Assembly: GCA_001051155.2 (NCBI GenBank)
Contig: JYIP02000002.1
Coordinates: 2,363,583 to 2,427,582 of the forward strand
Length of the DNA stretch: 64,000 nt
Direction of reading: 5' to 3'
Source: Chrysoporthe austroafricana
Lineage: Eukaryota > Ascomycota > Sordariomycetes > Diaporthales > Cryphonectriaceae
The notes beneath the pieces are model-generated. The model was not told where the DNA came from. It did no database searches and worked only from the letters and a program-made list of their open reading frames with translations. Every line of letters begins with the position of its first letter. Position 1 is the first letter of the stretch. Positions 10,573 to 21,509 of the stretch are shown here, in pieces. The position numbers and the translations under genes were made by a program.

Positions 10573-13500
10573 ATGAAGTTGGATGTGAAGGTGTGTTCTG
10601 GACCCTGCTGTCCCAAGCTTCATCCCGCCCTTCTGCAAGGGAGCATTCGGCGCGAGTTCAATCCCAAGTGGCGTCTCCTGTTGGGCTGAAGCTGCCGTCT
10701 CTCTCGCCGACGTCCCTTCCATATTTTAAGAAGACCTGAACGAAAATGTGTGCTAACAAGATACCGCTCAACGAACAGAGGCAGCTCTTGTACGTACGAA
10801 CCGCGATGCCCCGAGGGCAAGACATCTGCTGGGAGAGGATACTGACGACTGACACCTGCGAAGTGCCCGGAGCGAGCGTGTGAAGGGCATCGATTTCCAC
10901 CCGACCGAGGTACGCATCCACAAATCCGGCGTCGCTCAACCGTTCTGGGAACGGGGAGGAAGATCAGGAAGGGAACCGGAAGCTGACATCTGGGCGGTAA
11001 TAGCCATGGATCCTCACCACCCTCTACAGCGGCCACGTCTACATATGGAGCTATGAGACACAGACGACCGTAAAGTCGTTTGAGCTGACGGATGTCCCCG
11101 TGCGGGCGGGCCGCTTCATTGCGAGGAAGAACTGGATCGTTTGCGGCAGTGATGACTTGTGAGTGCTCCCAAGGGAACCTGTAGCCATACGGCGCAGCCG
11201 AGGCGGGCACTGGCGCAAAAGAGCGCAATGGGAGAACGGAAAGATGCTGATATGAACGCCATGCTATAGCCAGCTTCGAGTCCACAACTACAACACATCA
11301 GAAAAGGTCGCGAGCTTCGAGGCGCACCCCGACTACATCCGAGCGATCTGCGTCCACCCTACGCAACCCTTCGTCTTGACGGCCAGTGATGACATGACGA
11401 TCAAGCTGTGGAATTGGGAGATGGGCTGGAAGTGCCAGCAGACTTTCGAGGGACACTCGCACTACGTACGTCTTTTTCTTGGCCATTGTAGCCGGACGCC
11501 GGAAGGAAGTGGCATCGGGGCGGTGGATGGTCCAGGGCCCTCGCTCCTTAATAGGCTCTCGAGGGCTGTGACTCTGCCGCTTCGTACGCCCTCGCAGTGT
11601 TGAGTTGTGTGCTGACTAGAATGACAGGTCATGTTCCTGGCAATCAACCCGAAAGATACCAACACATTCGCGTCCGCATGTCTGGACAGGACGGTTAAGA
11701 TCTGGTCACTCGGGTCTTCGACAGCCAATTTCACGCTCGAAGCACACGAACAGAAAGGTGTCAACTACGTCGACTACTACCCCCACTCCGACAAGCCATA
11801 TTTGTTGACGTGAGTGACTCTCTAAATTTCAGAACTATCCCGCGATTGGCTCTGACGCTTCGCAGGACGAGTGACGACCGGACAGTCAAGGTCTGGGATT
11901 ACACCACCAAGTCCTTGATTGCCACTCTTGAAGGTCACACCAACAACGTGAGCTTTGCTTGCTACCATCCCGAACTCCCCGTCATCATCTCAGGATCAGA
12001 AGACGGCACATTGAGGATATGGCACGCATCGACCTACCGGTTCGAACAAAGTCTGAACTACGGCCTGGAGCGCGCCTGGTGTGTTAGCTACCAAAAGGGC
12101 AAGCAGGGTATTGCGGTCGGATATGATGAGGGCTCCGTGGTTGTCAAACTGGGCCGCGAAGAGCCTGCGGTGTCCATGGATGGATCCGGCAAACTTATCT
12201 GGGCGAAACACAATGAGGTCGTGTCGGCCATCATTAAAGGCGGCGAGGCAACCAAGGATAACACACCCATCCACCTCACCACCAAGGATCTTGGCAGCTG
12301 CGAAGTCTACCCATCCACACTCTCACATTCCGCAAACGGTCGATTCGTAGCGGTATGTGGTGATGGCGAGTTCATCGTTTACACTGCCCTGGCTTGGCGC
12401 AACAAGCAGTTCGGTTCCGCGTTGGACTTTGTCTGGGCCTCGAAAGAGAACTCGAATGACTTTGCCATCCGGGAATCCGCAACGAGTGTTAAGGTGTACA
12501 AGAACTTTGTTGAGAAGCAGGGCGGCTTGGACGTCGGATTCCAGGCGGAAGGCCTTGCTGGCGGTGTTCTGCTTGGTGTAAAGGGTCAGGGAGGCATTAG
12601 CTTCTTTGACTGGGCCACTGGTGGCTTGGTGAGACGCATTGAGGTCGAGCCTCGCCAGGTCTACTGGAGCGAGAGCGGTGAGCTCGTTGCTCTGGCTTGC
12701 GAGGACACGGTAAGTGGCAGTGACATATTGATTGGTGGCGGGTGCTTGGCCACTGACATTGAGCACAGTGCTATATCCTTCGCTTCAGCCGCGAAGCCTA
12801 CCAAGAGGGCGTGCAGGCCGGACAAGTTGACGATGATGGCGTTGAGGCAGCCTTCGAGGTCATTACCGACATTAGCGAGGGCGTGAGAACGGGAGAGTGG
12901 GTTGGTGACTGCTTCTTGTACACCAACTCCACCAACCGCCTGAACTACCTTGTGGGCGACCAGACGTACACTGTCTCCCACTTCGACCAGCCTATGTACA
13001 TCCTCGGCTACATCCAGCGTGACTCACGGATCTACCTCTCCGATAAGGATGTGTCTGTCACGTCCTTTGCGCTTTCGCTGCCAGTCCTCGAGTACCAGAC
13101 TCTCGTGCTCCGAGATGAGCTCGAGGCCGCCTCAGAGCTGCTGCCTTCCATTCCAGAGGGCGAGCTCAACAAGGTCGCTCGCTTCTTGGACGGACAAGGT
13201 CACAAGGAGCTTGCCTTGGAAGTTGCCACAGACCCAGAGCACAAGTTCGAGCTCGCTCTTGCGCTGAATCGTTTGGATATTGCTCTTGAGCTTGCGAAGG
13301 AGGCCAATGTTGAGCACCGATGGAAGACTGGTGAGTTGTGTCTTCAGCTACTGTCCCAACTGGCACTTACTGACGCGTAATCTAGTCGGCGATACCGCCC
13401 TCGCAGCCTGGGACGTCAGCCTCGCCGCTGAGTGTTTCACACATGCCAACGACCTCGGCTCCCTCCTTCTTCTGTACTCATCTACCGCCGACCGAGAGGG

Positions 13501-13948
13501 TCTAGCCAGCCTGGCAGCTAAGGCTGATGAGGCTGGCATTCACAACATCGCCTTCTCAAGCAAGTGGCTTCTGGGCGATGTGGACGGTTGCGTGGAGACA
13601 CTCACGAAGACGGGTCGTCTAGCCGAGGCTGTCCTGTTCTCACAAACGTACAAGCCCAGCTCGACAGTCGAGGTTGTCAAGCAATGGAAGGAATCACTCG
13701 AGAAAAACAAGAAGGGTCGCATCGCCAAGATAATCGGCCTTCCCGGCGCAGAGGGCGATGAGGACCTGTTCCCCGAGTGGGACGAGTGGTTGAGGCTAGA
13801 AAAAGAGGGCGTCACTGTTGGCGACGGGGATGTCGAGGTGCCGGATGCTGAGCCTGCTGCGGCTGAGAATGGTGCTGCTGAAGGGGAAGAGGCGGCTGAG
13901 AACGGGGAGGAGAACGGGGAGGAAGAGGCTGAGGACGAAGAAGAGTAG
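10573..13948 (+). CDS. SEC27: Coatomer subunit beta-prime (COPI)
   Basis: Nine exons: 10573-10590, 10779-10789, 10864-10909, 11004-11158, 11270-11465, 11628-11809, 11866-12709, 12769-13330 and 13386-13948. They encode 858 residues (yeast Sec27 has 889). COPI coats vesicles for Golgi-to-ER and intra-Golgi retrograde transport, and beta-prime binds dilysine cargo signals. The start [20 protein letters not shown], the tract [19 protein letters not shown] and repeated blocks such as DDRTVKVWD and [12 protein letters not shown] form the N-terminal WD40 propeller (about residues 1-300). A second propeller and an alpha-solenoid follow (for example [19 protein letters not shown] and [16 protein letters not shown]). 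The tail is strongly acidic (E, A, N, G; about the last 45 residues). All junctions keep frame and have GT-AG borders. Exon 2 is only 11 nt, yet it is required for the conserved RQLF. Confidence 0.96.
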
Positions 13949-14791
13949 TACTTGACTCCGCCCGTTGGTGTTTGAACGTGGAATCGAGAATACGTCTAAT
14001 GGTTTTGCAATGTCCCGATGCGTGTCTGGCCGAATACGAATGTCTTCTAGAGGAGTTCAGTCGGGGTATGCATGGTATGCTGGGGAAAATCCTGGGCCTC
14101 GCCTAGGCGTTGATAAAAACAAGTCCTTGCGGCACTTCTACATACAGTCCTCCTGCACCTCCGCACGTTGATCCAACCTCGTGTGTCCGCTCCGTAAGAG
14201 CTCTGGCACCATGGCCTTGGACATCCCTAGGACGAGAATCCCATAGGCTGTCGACCTGCAGATGTGGACGAGTCAAGCGTAAGACCTTCCAGGTGAGGCA
14301 ACATCCACGACATCCGATGACGCGCAACAGTCTCAGCTTCAGAGTGCGGAGTACCCAATCTGTCCCCCTCCCGACATCCGGGATGCATGATGGATTCGAG
14401 CTCGATCCATGGGCCGATCTCCACAGTGGCTGCAGTGGGGTTTGCGTGGTCGATACATCACATCGCCGATTGGAGATGCGGCGGTTGCGAATCTCCTCTT
14501 CTCAATTGCGTGCTAGATAAGGCGCACTTCGATCGTGAGCGTACCTCGGTCACTTCCGCACCGAAGACGCAAAGGGCGTATAAATTCGACGATACCGCGC
14601 ACGTGCTGGGACTGACGATACCTGCGGTGAATTTTATTTCCTATACGATCACAGCGCATTGCCAGAGGACGCAGTCGTCTGGGCACATTTTGGTCTCGAA
14701 GGACTATAGCTGACTAGAAGTGCTGTCTGTGTAGACTTTGAAAATTTGTGAAGGTTACTGTGCTCGAAGAACAGGGCATCTCACCATCACC
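13949..14791. other. Intergenic: SEC27 3' end and promoter of the TauD gene
   Basis: No gene recognised. TATAAA at 14579-14584 lies 208 bp upstream of the dioxygenase ATG and is a plausible core promoter. Confidence 0.4.
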
Positions 14792-16005
14792 ATGGCGCCA
14801 GGACTTACATCTGACCTCCCAATCCACTCCTCCCCAGCGGAGGAGAGGACCTACCCAAAGCCGCTGCAGCTCAGCGGAGCACTCAAGGACTTCTCGTACG
14901 AAGACACGACGCCCGCCATCGGTCGTGAGTTCCTGGGCGTCAACATCGTGGACGATGTCTTGAATGCTCCGAACGCAGACGAGCGCCTCCGCGACCTCGC
15001 CATCACCAGTGCGTTCCACATCCCTTCGAGAACTGCCACCCTTGAACATCTACGCTGACCAGGCACCTCCCCAGTCTCCCAGCGCGGCGTCGTCTTCTTC
15101 CGGGCCCAGGACAACCTGACCAACGAGCTGCAGAAGGAGTTCATCCAGAAGCTGGGCGTGGCCTCGGGCAAGCCCGCCACGTCCACGCTGCACATCCACC
15201 CGGTGCTGAACAGCACGAGCGAGTTCGGGGTCGGCGACAACGAGATCAGCCACATCAGCTCGGTGGCGCGCAAGAAGATGTTCCAGCACGACGCGCAGCC
15301 CAACAAGCGGCGTTACGACGCGGCGCGCTGGCACTCGGACATCCAGTTCGAGCCCTGCCCGGCGGACTACACGTCGCTCCGGCTCACGGTCCTGCCGGAG
15401 ACGGGCGGGGACACGTGCTGGGCGAGCGGGTACGAGCTGTACGACCGCTTCTCACGGCCGTACCAGAAGTTCTTCGAGGGGCTGACGGCCACCTTCATCG
15501 GGGACGGCTTCATCCGGGCCACGGAGCGGGACCCCAACGTCGTCATCTACGAGCAGCCGCGGGGCAGCCCGCTCAACGTCGGCCGGGACCTCACGGCGGT
15601 GCACCCCGTGGTGCGGACCAACCCGGTCACGGGGTGGAAGAGCATCTTCGCGCTCGGGGGGTTCCCCAAGCGGATCAACGAGTTGGAGGCGGACGAGTCG
15701 AGGGAGCTGCTCGACAAGTTCTATCGGATGATCCTGGACAACCACGACCTGCAGGTCCGGTTCAAGTGGCGGAACAAGAACGACATCGGTGAGTTGCGCC
15801 GCGCGCCGCGGGAGAAACGGAGGGGGCGAGCCCCGGAACTGACAGGTCCGCAGCAATCTGGGACAACAGGAGCGCGTTCCACTCCGCGACGTTCGACTAC
15901 CAGGGCGAGAGGTTCGGGAACAGGGCTGTCGGCATCGGCGAGCAGCCGTTCCTCGACCCAAACAGCAAGTCGAGGACGGATGACCTGGGGCTGCCCCCAT
16001 TTTGA
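14792..16005 (+). CDS. TauD/TfdA-family 2-oxoglutarate/Fe(II) dioxygenase
   Basis: Three exons (14792-15008, 15075-15788, 15854-16005) encode 360 residues. Family members hydroxylate small sulfonates or related acids. Fungal relatives include yeast Jlp1 (sulfonate/taurine dioxygenase), which frees sulfite when sulfur is scarce. The iron site is complete: WHSDIQFE supplies His and Asp (about residues 159 and 161), and the third His lies in DNRSAFHSATFDY. The 2-oxoglutarate-binding Arg is in RFGNRAVGIG. The tract AVHPVVRTNPVTGWKSIF is also typical. Introns use GTGCGT...CAG and GTGAGT...CAG. The start has context ACCATGG. The gene ends 63 bp from the stop of the dehydratase on the other strand. 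An ACS-type MFS permease lies 1.4 kb further on. Substrate not provable from sequence. Confidence 0.88.
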
Positions 16006-16068
16006 GCATCTTGAGGGTAATGACTGCCAGGTTGCCAGCATCTTCACAGGTAGCAGTAGAATGCCATA

Positions 16069-16823
16069 TTACTTCTTGTCCGAAGCAAGGACCTTCCGCC
16101 TCTGCCTGCGCATGTGGTTGAAGAGCGTAGGGGCAGCTAGAAGCTGTCAGCCCGCAGCCCGACATGGAGTAATGAGATCAGCGGACGGGTGTAGATACGC
16201 ACCAGGAATGTAGAGCATCGCGGCGGCGATGTAGCCCCAAGCATGTCTGTCGAACCCCAGCCGCCAGGCCTCCGAGACGGCCTCGGCGACGACACCGACC
16301 TCGCTGGCGATGCCGACCGGGTACAGCACGTAGAAGGCGCTGTACCGCAGCCAGATCAGCTTGCGGTACTGGTGTCCGCCGACGAGCCTCGTGGCGAAGT
16401 ACAGATACCGGATGACGTCCGCCGCGCTCCAGGCTAGGACCATCGAGGCGTAGAAGGGGCTCAGGGTAGCGGCCGGGTACGCCTCGATGACGATCCAGAG
16501 CACGGTGAGGCGGCCGGCGACCTGGACGAAAGTCGTGAGGACGGAGGCGTGGACGAGGCCTGGGGTTTCTGGTCAATGGCGGTCAAACTTATGTATATCG
16601 AGAGTCGCGTGGGCGTACCTATGAGGGGATGCAGTATCTCCAGGCCGGCCAGGCTCTGCGTAAACAGCACGAGGATCCTCACGGCCGGATAGACCTTGTC
16701 CAGCCCGGTGGTGACCGTCGTCAGCGCCGCCCAGACAAAGATGGCCAGCCACAGCAGAGAGCAGACCGTGTTGTAACCGATGAGGTAGGCCCACTTGGGG
16801 AATACGCCCTCGAAGACGCTCAT
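16069..16823 (-). CDS. PHS1: Very-long-chain 3-hydroxyacyl-CoA dehydratase (PHS1/HACD family)
   Basis: Three minus-strand exons (16823-16619, 16559-16203, 16136-16069) encode 209 residues; yeast Phs1 has 217. The enzyme performs the third step of the ER elongation cycle, dehydrating 3-hydroxyacyl-CoA to trans-2-enoyl-CoA for sphingolipid fatty acids. Family marks are LAGLEILHPLIGLVHASVL, AWSAADVIRYLYF and LRYSAFYVLYPVGIASE. In the last, Tyr148 and Glu155 have the same 7-residue spacing as the catalytic Tyr149/Glu156 pair of yeast. About six membrane segments are visible, and the tail is basic (RRQRRKVLASDKK), resembling an ER-retention signal. Junctions keep frame with GT-AG borders. It could be the main PHS1 or a paralogue, since AWSAAD differs from the more common AWSxxE. 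Confidence 0.85.
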
Positions 16824-17391
16824 CTTGACGTGCGCGGCTCTCGTGAGGAGGCGTGGGAACTTGAGAAAGTTGGTTGGTTTGCTCGAAGAGCTTGACGTCG
16901 GAGTTGGTTTGGGTGGGCCTGGGCCCCGGCTCCGTCTCGCGAAACCCGCCGTGGTTCCGGTCCACCCATGCTGGCCTATACAACAGATTGTTATACTGGC
17001 ACTGCAGAAACCCCATCTATCTATCTTTCACACGAACTTTATGACGAACGTTATTCACGATCTATTTACGATTGAAGGTAATGTGGTCTGGAATACTAAC
17101 TTTGACATCTGTGGCTTTTCAGCAGCATCATACCTCTTAGACCGGCTTTTAACAGCAGTCACAACATGAAAAAAGAAAAAAAAAAAAAGGTTGCAGGCAA
17201 GCATGATTGATATGTGAAGATTGTAATCTGCGAGGATATTCCACTCCGTCAATTAAGGACGACACGGTAGCGACATGTTGACCATAACAGCCTCTCTCTA
17301 GCTGCATAAATTGCCCAGACCATTGTACAAAGCTTCGAGCTTCCATCCGCGCAGAAAGCTACTCATCACGCGTGCCCTCGCAGTAACCTCC
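16824..17391. other. Intergenic with A-rich tract
   Basis: This is the leader and promoter of the dehydratase and the 3' end of the downstream permease, both on the minus strand. An A-rich run lies at about 17166-17189. No gene seen. Confidence 0.4.
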
Positions 17392-19440
17392 TTAGATCAC
17401 ATAACGGAAACCCTTCTGCAGATTCCTGGCCTCGCTGACGGTGACGCCTTCAGCCTCGGCGGTCATCTGCAGCTTCTTCGGATCCTCAGCCGTAAGCCGG
17501 GCATCCTCCTCCTCCATCCTCTCCAGCTCCTTGTTCTGCCGCTGCATGAGTATCCTCAGCGCGAGGGCGCAGATGAAGACGATGATCTGCATGCCGATGC
17601 AGATCCCCAGGGCGGGCCGGTAGTACGGCGCGTCCTCGGTCCGGTAGGTGAAGGACGTCCAGATCGACGCCGCGTTGCCCACCGAGTTGATGAAGGCGTA
17701 CGCTGCAGCACGTTTCGCGGGGGGTCGGGGGAGGGAGGAGGAGATCCCTAATCGCGGTCAGCTGAGGTTAGAAACCTGGTCATCGAGATCAAAAGGGGGG
17801 TCCGTACAGGCATAGATCACTCCGTTCATGGCAAACACAAAGATCTGCAGGAAGAGACTGAAGTACCGAGCTCCGAAGCTGCTGGTTGTCATGAACACTG
17901 AGTGGGTGTCAGCAAGAAGGGACGCCGGCGAGGGGAAGAAAAAGGGGCCGTCGCAACAAGATCGGGGCAGGGCGACTTGCCGATGAAACCGACGATTGTG
18001 ATGGGTATCGGATACACGAAAAACCAAAACCTCTTCCTCAAGCGGTCGGAGACGCGACAGTGCGCGAAGGACCAGAGGACCATGAACAGGTACGGCGGAG
18101 CGCACAGCAGCAGCGCGTCAACGTGGTTCGATGTCACGGTCTCCGTGAGGGTGGGGAAGTAGTTCTGAATACCAGCTGCGGCGGTCTGGCCGTGATATGC
18201 GACGGCGAAAAGGTATGTCTTGGGGTCGGTGAGGGCCAGCTTTATGCCGCGCAGGTGTGACATGCCCGCGCTGTCGTCGATGTCGGCCTCGGCGGCCTCG
18301 ATGGCAAGACGTTTGATGGCGACGTGGCGCTCTTCGTCTGACAGGCTCCTCCACGTATGTGGGAAGTCGGGCAGGATGGCCATCATAAGTAGTCCGAACT
18401 GATGCTTTCTGTCAGAACTTGGTGCAGACTACGGTGTCACCAGGCCCCTCGCAGCCCCGGGGGCTAGGACTCACGAATATGGTGATAGATCCCTCCATGA
18501 TGTACAGCCACTGCCAGGCAGCATACCCACGATGTCCGGCAAGGCCGTTTAGGATACCAGCGGCGATCAGATTCCCGAACGCGCCGCTGACGAGCGACCC
18601 GGAATAGAATATCGCCATGCGCAAAGAGAGTTCTTCTTTCGTATGCCACTTTGAGAGGTAGAACATGATGCCAGCGAAGAAGGCTGCTATGTGTTAACAT
18701 CCAATTGCGAAGCCAGAAGCGCTGCGGTCTGGAAACCATTTAAGATTTGGGGGGGGGGGGTTGACGAGGGTACTGAATATAGGAGAAAGGACTACTTGCG
18801 GGCTTCAACGAATCCAAGTATAAATCGTGCGGCGATAATCCCACCAGGGCTCTTGACCTGGCTGGTCAGGGCAGAGACTAGGCCCCAGATAACGGTCTGT
18901 TGATGTTTGTGAGCCGTAGGGACTTATGAAGAGGATGCTCGTCTCTGGACTAGCATAGTCGGAGCTTGCGGCGATAAGAGGAGTCTGGTCTTACAAAGAA
19001 GCCGATGTAAAGGGACGGGCGTCCAGCATAATTCAACAGAGCGTTTGAGGGCACCTGCATGAGGACGTAGCCAACAAACAGGGTCGAGAGACCAATCTGA
19101 TATTGGTTGTCGCTCATTCCCAGGTCGGTCTGGAGCCCCTGGAGTCGAGCAGCAGCATAATTATTTCTAACAGTCATGTCAGACCATTTAAGAAGATGTT
19201 CGAATGGGTACGGAAAACCGAGAGTCCCTACCGGTCGATGTAGTTCATGAGGTAGATCAGCACAGTGAGAGGCATGATCCTGAGGTCAATCTTCTTCCTC
19301 AGCTTCTGCCCGACCGCGAGCTCCTCTGGAGTGAGCTGCGGCAGATGGGCGCCGCTCTCTGGGTCGACCTTCTCGTCGCCGCTGACATCCTGGTCCTGAA
19401 TATGCTCAGCCCTCGGGCTGTCTTCGATTTTGTCGCTCAT
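17392..19440 (-). CDS. MFS permease of the allantoate/nicotinate (Dal5/Tna1, anion:cation symporter) family
   Basis: Seven minus-strand exons: 19440-19232, 19166-18995, 18896-18800, 18683-18475, 18398-17981, 17897-17808 and 17702-17392. They encode 501 residues. Family marks include LRIMPLTVLIYLMNYIDR (TM1), then NNYAAARLQGLQTDLGMSDN, the TM2 tract LFVGYVLMQVPSNALLN, GFVEAPFFAGIMFYLSKW, RMAIFYSGSLVSGAFGNLIA and WQWLYIMEGSITIF. Relatives import vitamins, allantoate, dipeptides or organic acids across the plasma membrane. Two introns have GC donors: exon 3/4 (GCAAGT at 18799) and exon 5/6 (GCAAGT at 17980). No GT alternative keeps both frame and the conserved residues. The intron between exons 3 and 4 holds a run of G at about 18750-18761. 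Substrate unknown; the TauD gene nearby makes a sulfonate possible, but that is inference. Confidence 0.85.
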
Positions 19441-20190
19441 GGTATCTGGTAGATCCAAAACAACGACGACGGGTTCTTGGGCACCACGACTTTGTCGGTG
19501 GAAAAAAGGAGAGACCGAGCGGCGGACGAAAGGACTATTGACGTCGTCAACAATATAAAGCTGAATCTGGTGAGGGGAAGATCGTCCCTTGGGGTGCACC
19601 TAAAACGGGGCACTGGGGGGATCTCCATTTCCCCAGCTTTCCCCCACGGCCGTTCTGGGGTTGCCACCAGCGTCTAGGTGGGCTTGATGTCGGCTGGCCG
19701 ACATGGATATCTCTTCGATACAGGCTATTTTCAACGTGATCCAGTGAGGGGGAGGCTGACGTGACGCACCGCGCTTGGAAAGTGCCGTAGTCTCCCCGAC
19801 GCCCAGCCATCTAGGCAAATCATCTCGACGAATCATCCTATGATTTACACTATCACGCGTCTGTGTACTATCGCACTATTTTCCATGCGAGGTGAACAGC
19901 TGAGTCGTGCCAGCGAAAAAGGGCGGGGGGGAGCGCTTCAGAATAATGACCGGAAGCTCATGTTCACTATTCTATATTTCAGACGTCGGACTACCTAAAT
20001 AGGTAGTGCTGACCTATGCACTATATGTAATCAGTCCCCTCTTCTAAATTTACCGAGCCCCTTCAACGAAACACTCCAGGAAATATGGAGTGCGGCTAGT
20101 CCGCCATCGAGCCAGATGCGACCCTGCCAAGCAGACAGGCAAGGATTATTAAGGCGGACTGCTCGTCAACTCGTGTAGAGGATGCCGAGG
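19441..20190. other. Intergenic between permease promoter and tyrosinase 3' end
   Basis: No gene recognised. It should contain the minus-strand promoter of the permease. I saw no strong TATA box. Confidence 0.4.
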
Positions 20191-21509
20191 TTACTCGATG
20201 TATTCCGCGCAGATCGTGTCGCCCCCGAGGTCCATCACGTCGCCGACCGTCACATTGGGCAGGATGTCGTGCATCCACAGCGTGTGGTTCAAGGTGGTGG
20301 CGTTGAACGGGTGGTCGTTGCTGTAGCGCAGCAGCGTGCTGGGGAAGGTGAAGTTGTTCTCGAGGAGGTAGCTCAGGGTGGGCACGTTCCGGATGTGTTG
20401 GCCGATGTCGTATGTGCGCTCCTCCGCGCTGGCCTGCTGCCAGTTCCACCACAGCCGGTCAAGGTTGGTGTGGTGGAGAAAGAAGAGCGGATCCCCCGGG
20501 CTGGCACTCTGTCGCGCATGCTGTCAGTCGCTCGAACGGGATGGCATGCAGTAGCAGATGGCAGGCTCGTGGGTCCGCTGGACAAGGCGGGGGGTGAAAC
20601 AAACATACCACATCCAGCATCGTGCCGCCGACGCCGCCATGACCGGCAGTGTGGGGGTTGCTGGCAAAGCACGTAGCGGCTTCCGTGTAGCTCTGCGAGG
20701 CCATGCACTCCGCGACGTGCGTCGAGTTTGCCCCTTGGAAGATGTCGTTGTTGAACGAGCGGGAGAGGCAGTAGTCGGAGGAGGACACTACGCCCCAGTT
20801 CGCCGTCAGGTGCAGCGTGATGTTGACGAACGGCCCGTCCGTGACACAGTCTCCGCCCTCGCCCCCAAAGCCGGTGTCCGGGTCGAAGACTATGGAGTCC
20901 GAGATGTTGTAGCTGTTGTCTGCATCCATCATCTCATCCCAGTACGGCTCTGTCCGGTGTCAGAACACCATTGTTGCTAATCCCCAAGGAAAACATGTGA
21001 GATAATCGGCACGACTTACGATAGCCGGTGTAGTTGCACTCGTTTCGAAGGACCGTCTCATGGGCCTTCATGAAATAACGGTGCCATGGGAGGAATTGCC
21101 CCTGAACGTGGAGTTGTGTAAGTTTAAGCAATTATGCTGAGAATCCACACACTCAAGTCACTCACAACGTCGTGGACGAAGTTAGATTGGATGATGTGAG
21201 CGTAGCTCAGCTCATCCCAACGGTTTTGGGCCAGCTCGATACCTGACCTCGGGGCAGAGTTCATAACACAGAGCTCGGCCTCAAGATACGCTTTCTTCTC
21301 ATCGTCTGTCAGGTTGTGCCTTTTAGGCGCTTTAGCCCTTGGATCCCTATCTGTGCAAGTCATAGTATATACCAAGCCTTGCGCTGAGCTTTGTCAGTGC
21401 AGGTAGTGGTGGAATTGCTGGCCTCACACTTGATATTGGTGGGAGAGGACGCGCAGAGATCCAACAATGAGAGGACGATAGTGGTCCATCCGATGATTCG
21501 CGCCATCAT
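20191..21509 (-). CDS. Secreted tyrosinase (binuclear type-3 copper)
   Basis: Five minus-strand exons (21509-21373, 21319-21166, 21101-21020, 20949-20609, 20508-20191) encode 343 residues. Tyrosinases oxidise phenols to quinones, often for pigments or defence. A signal peptide is likely (MMARIIGWTTIVLSLLDLCA). Splicing gives CTDKAQRKAWHNLTDDEKKA, the usual start of the mature domain. CuA ligands are in YAHIIQSNFVHDVGQFLPWHRYF written in two parts: AHIIQSNFVH and GQFLPWHRYF. CuB ligands are in HTAGHGGVGG and LFFLHHTNLDRLWWNW. All six His are present, as is PYWD. There are several N-glycosylation sequons. No C-terminal lid domain is present, which marks the short secreted class. Two adjacent ATGs start the frame, with an in-frame stop upstream. 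Confidence 0.9.

Noticed and set aside
21373..21430. Alternative first intron of the tyrosinase gene (41 bp, GTGTGA donor)
   Set aside because: It keeps frame but removes CTDKAQRKAW; the 53-bp GTATAT intron gives the family pattern RKAWHNLTDDEKKA.
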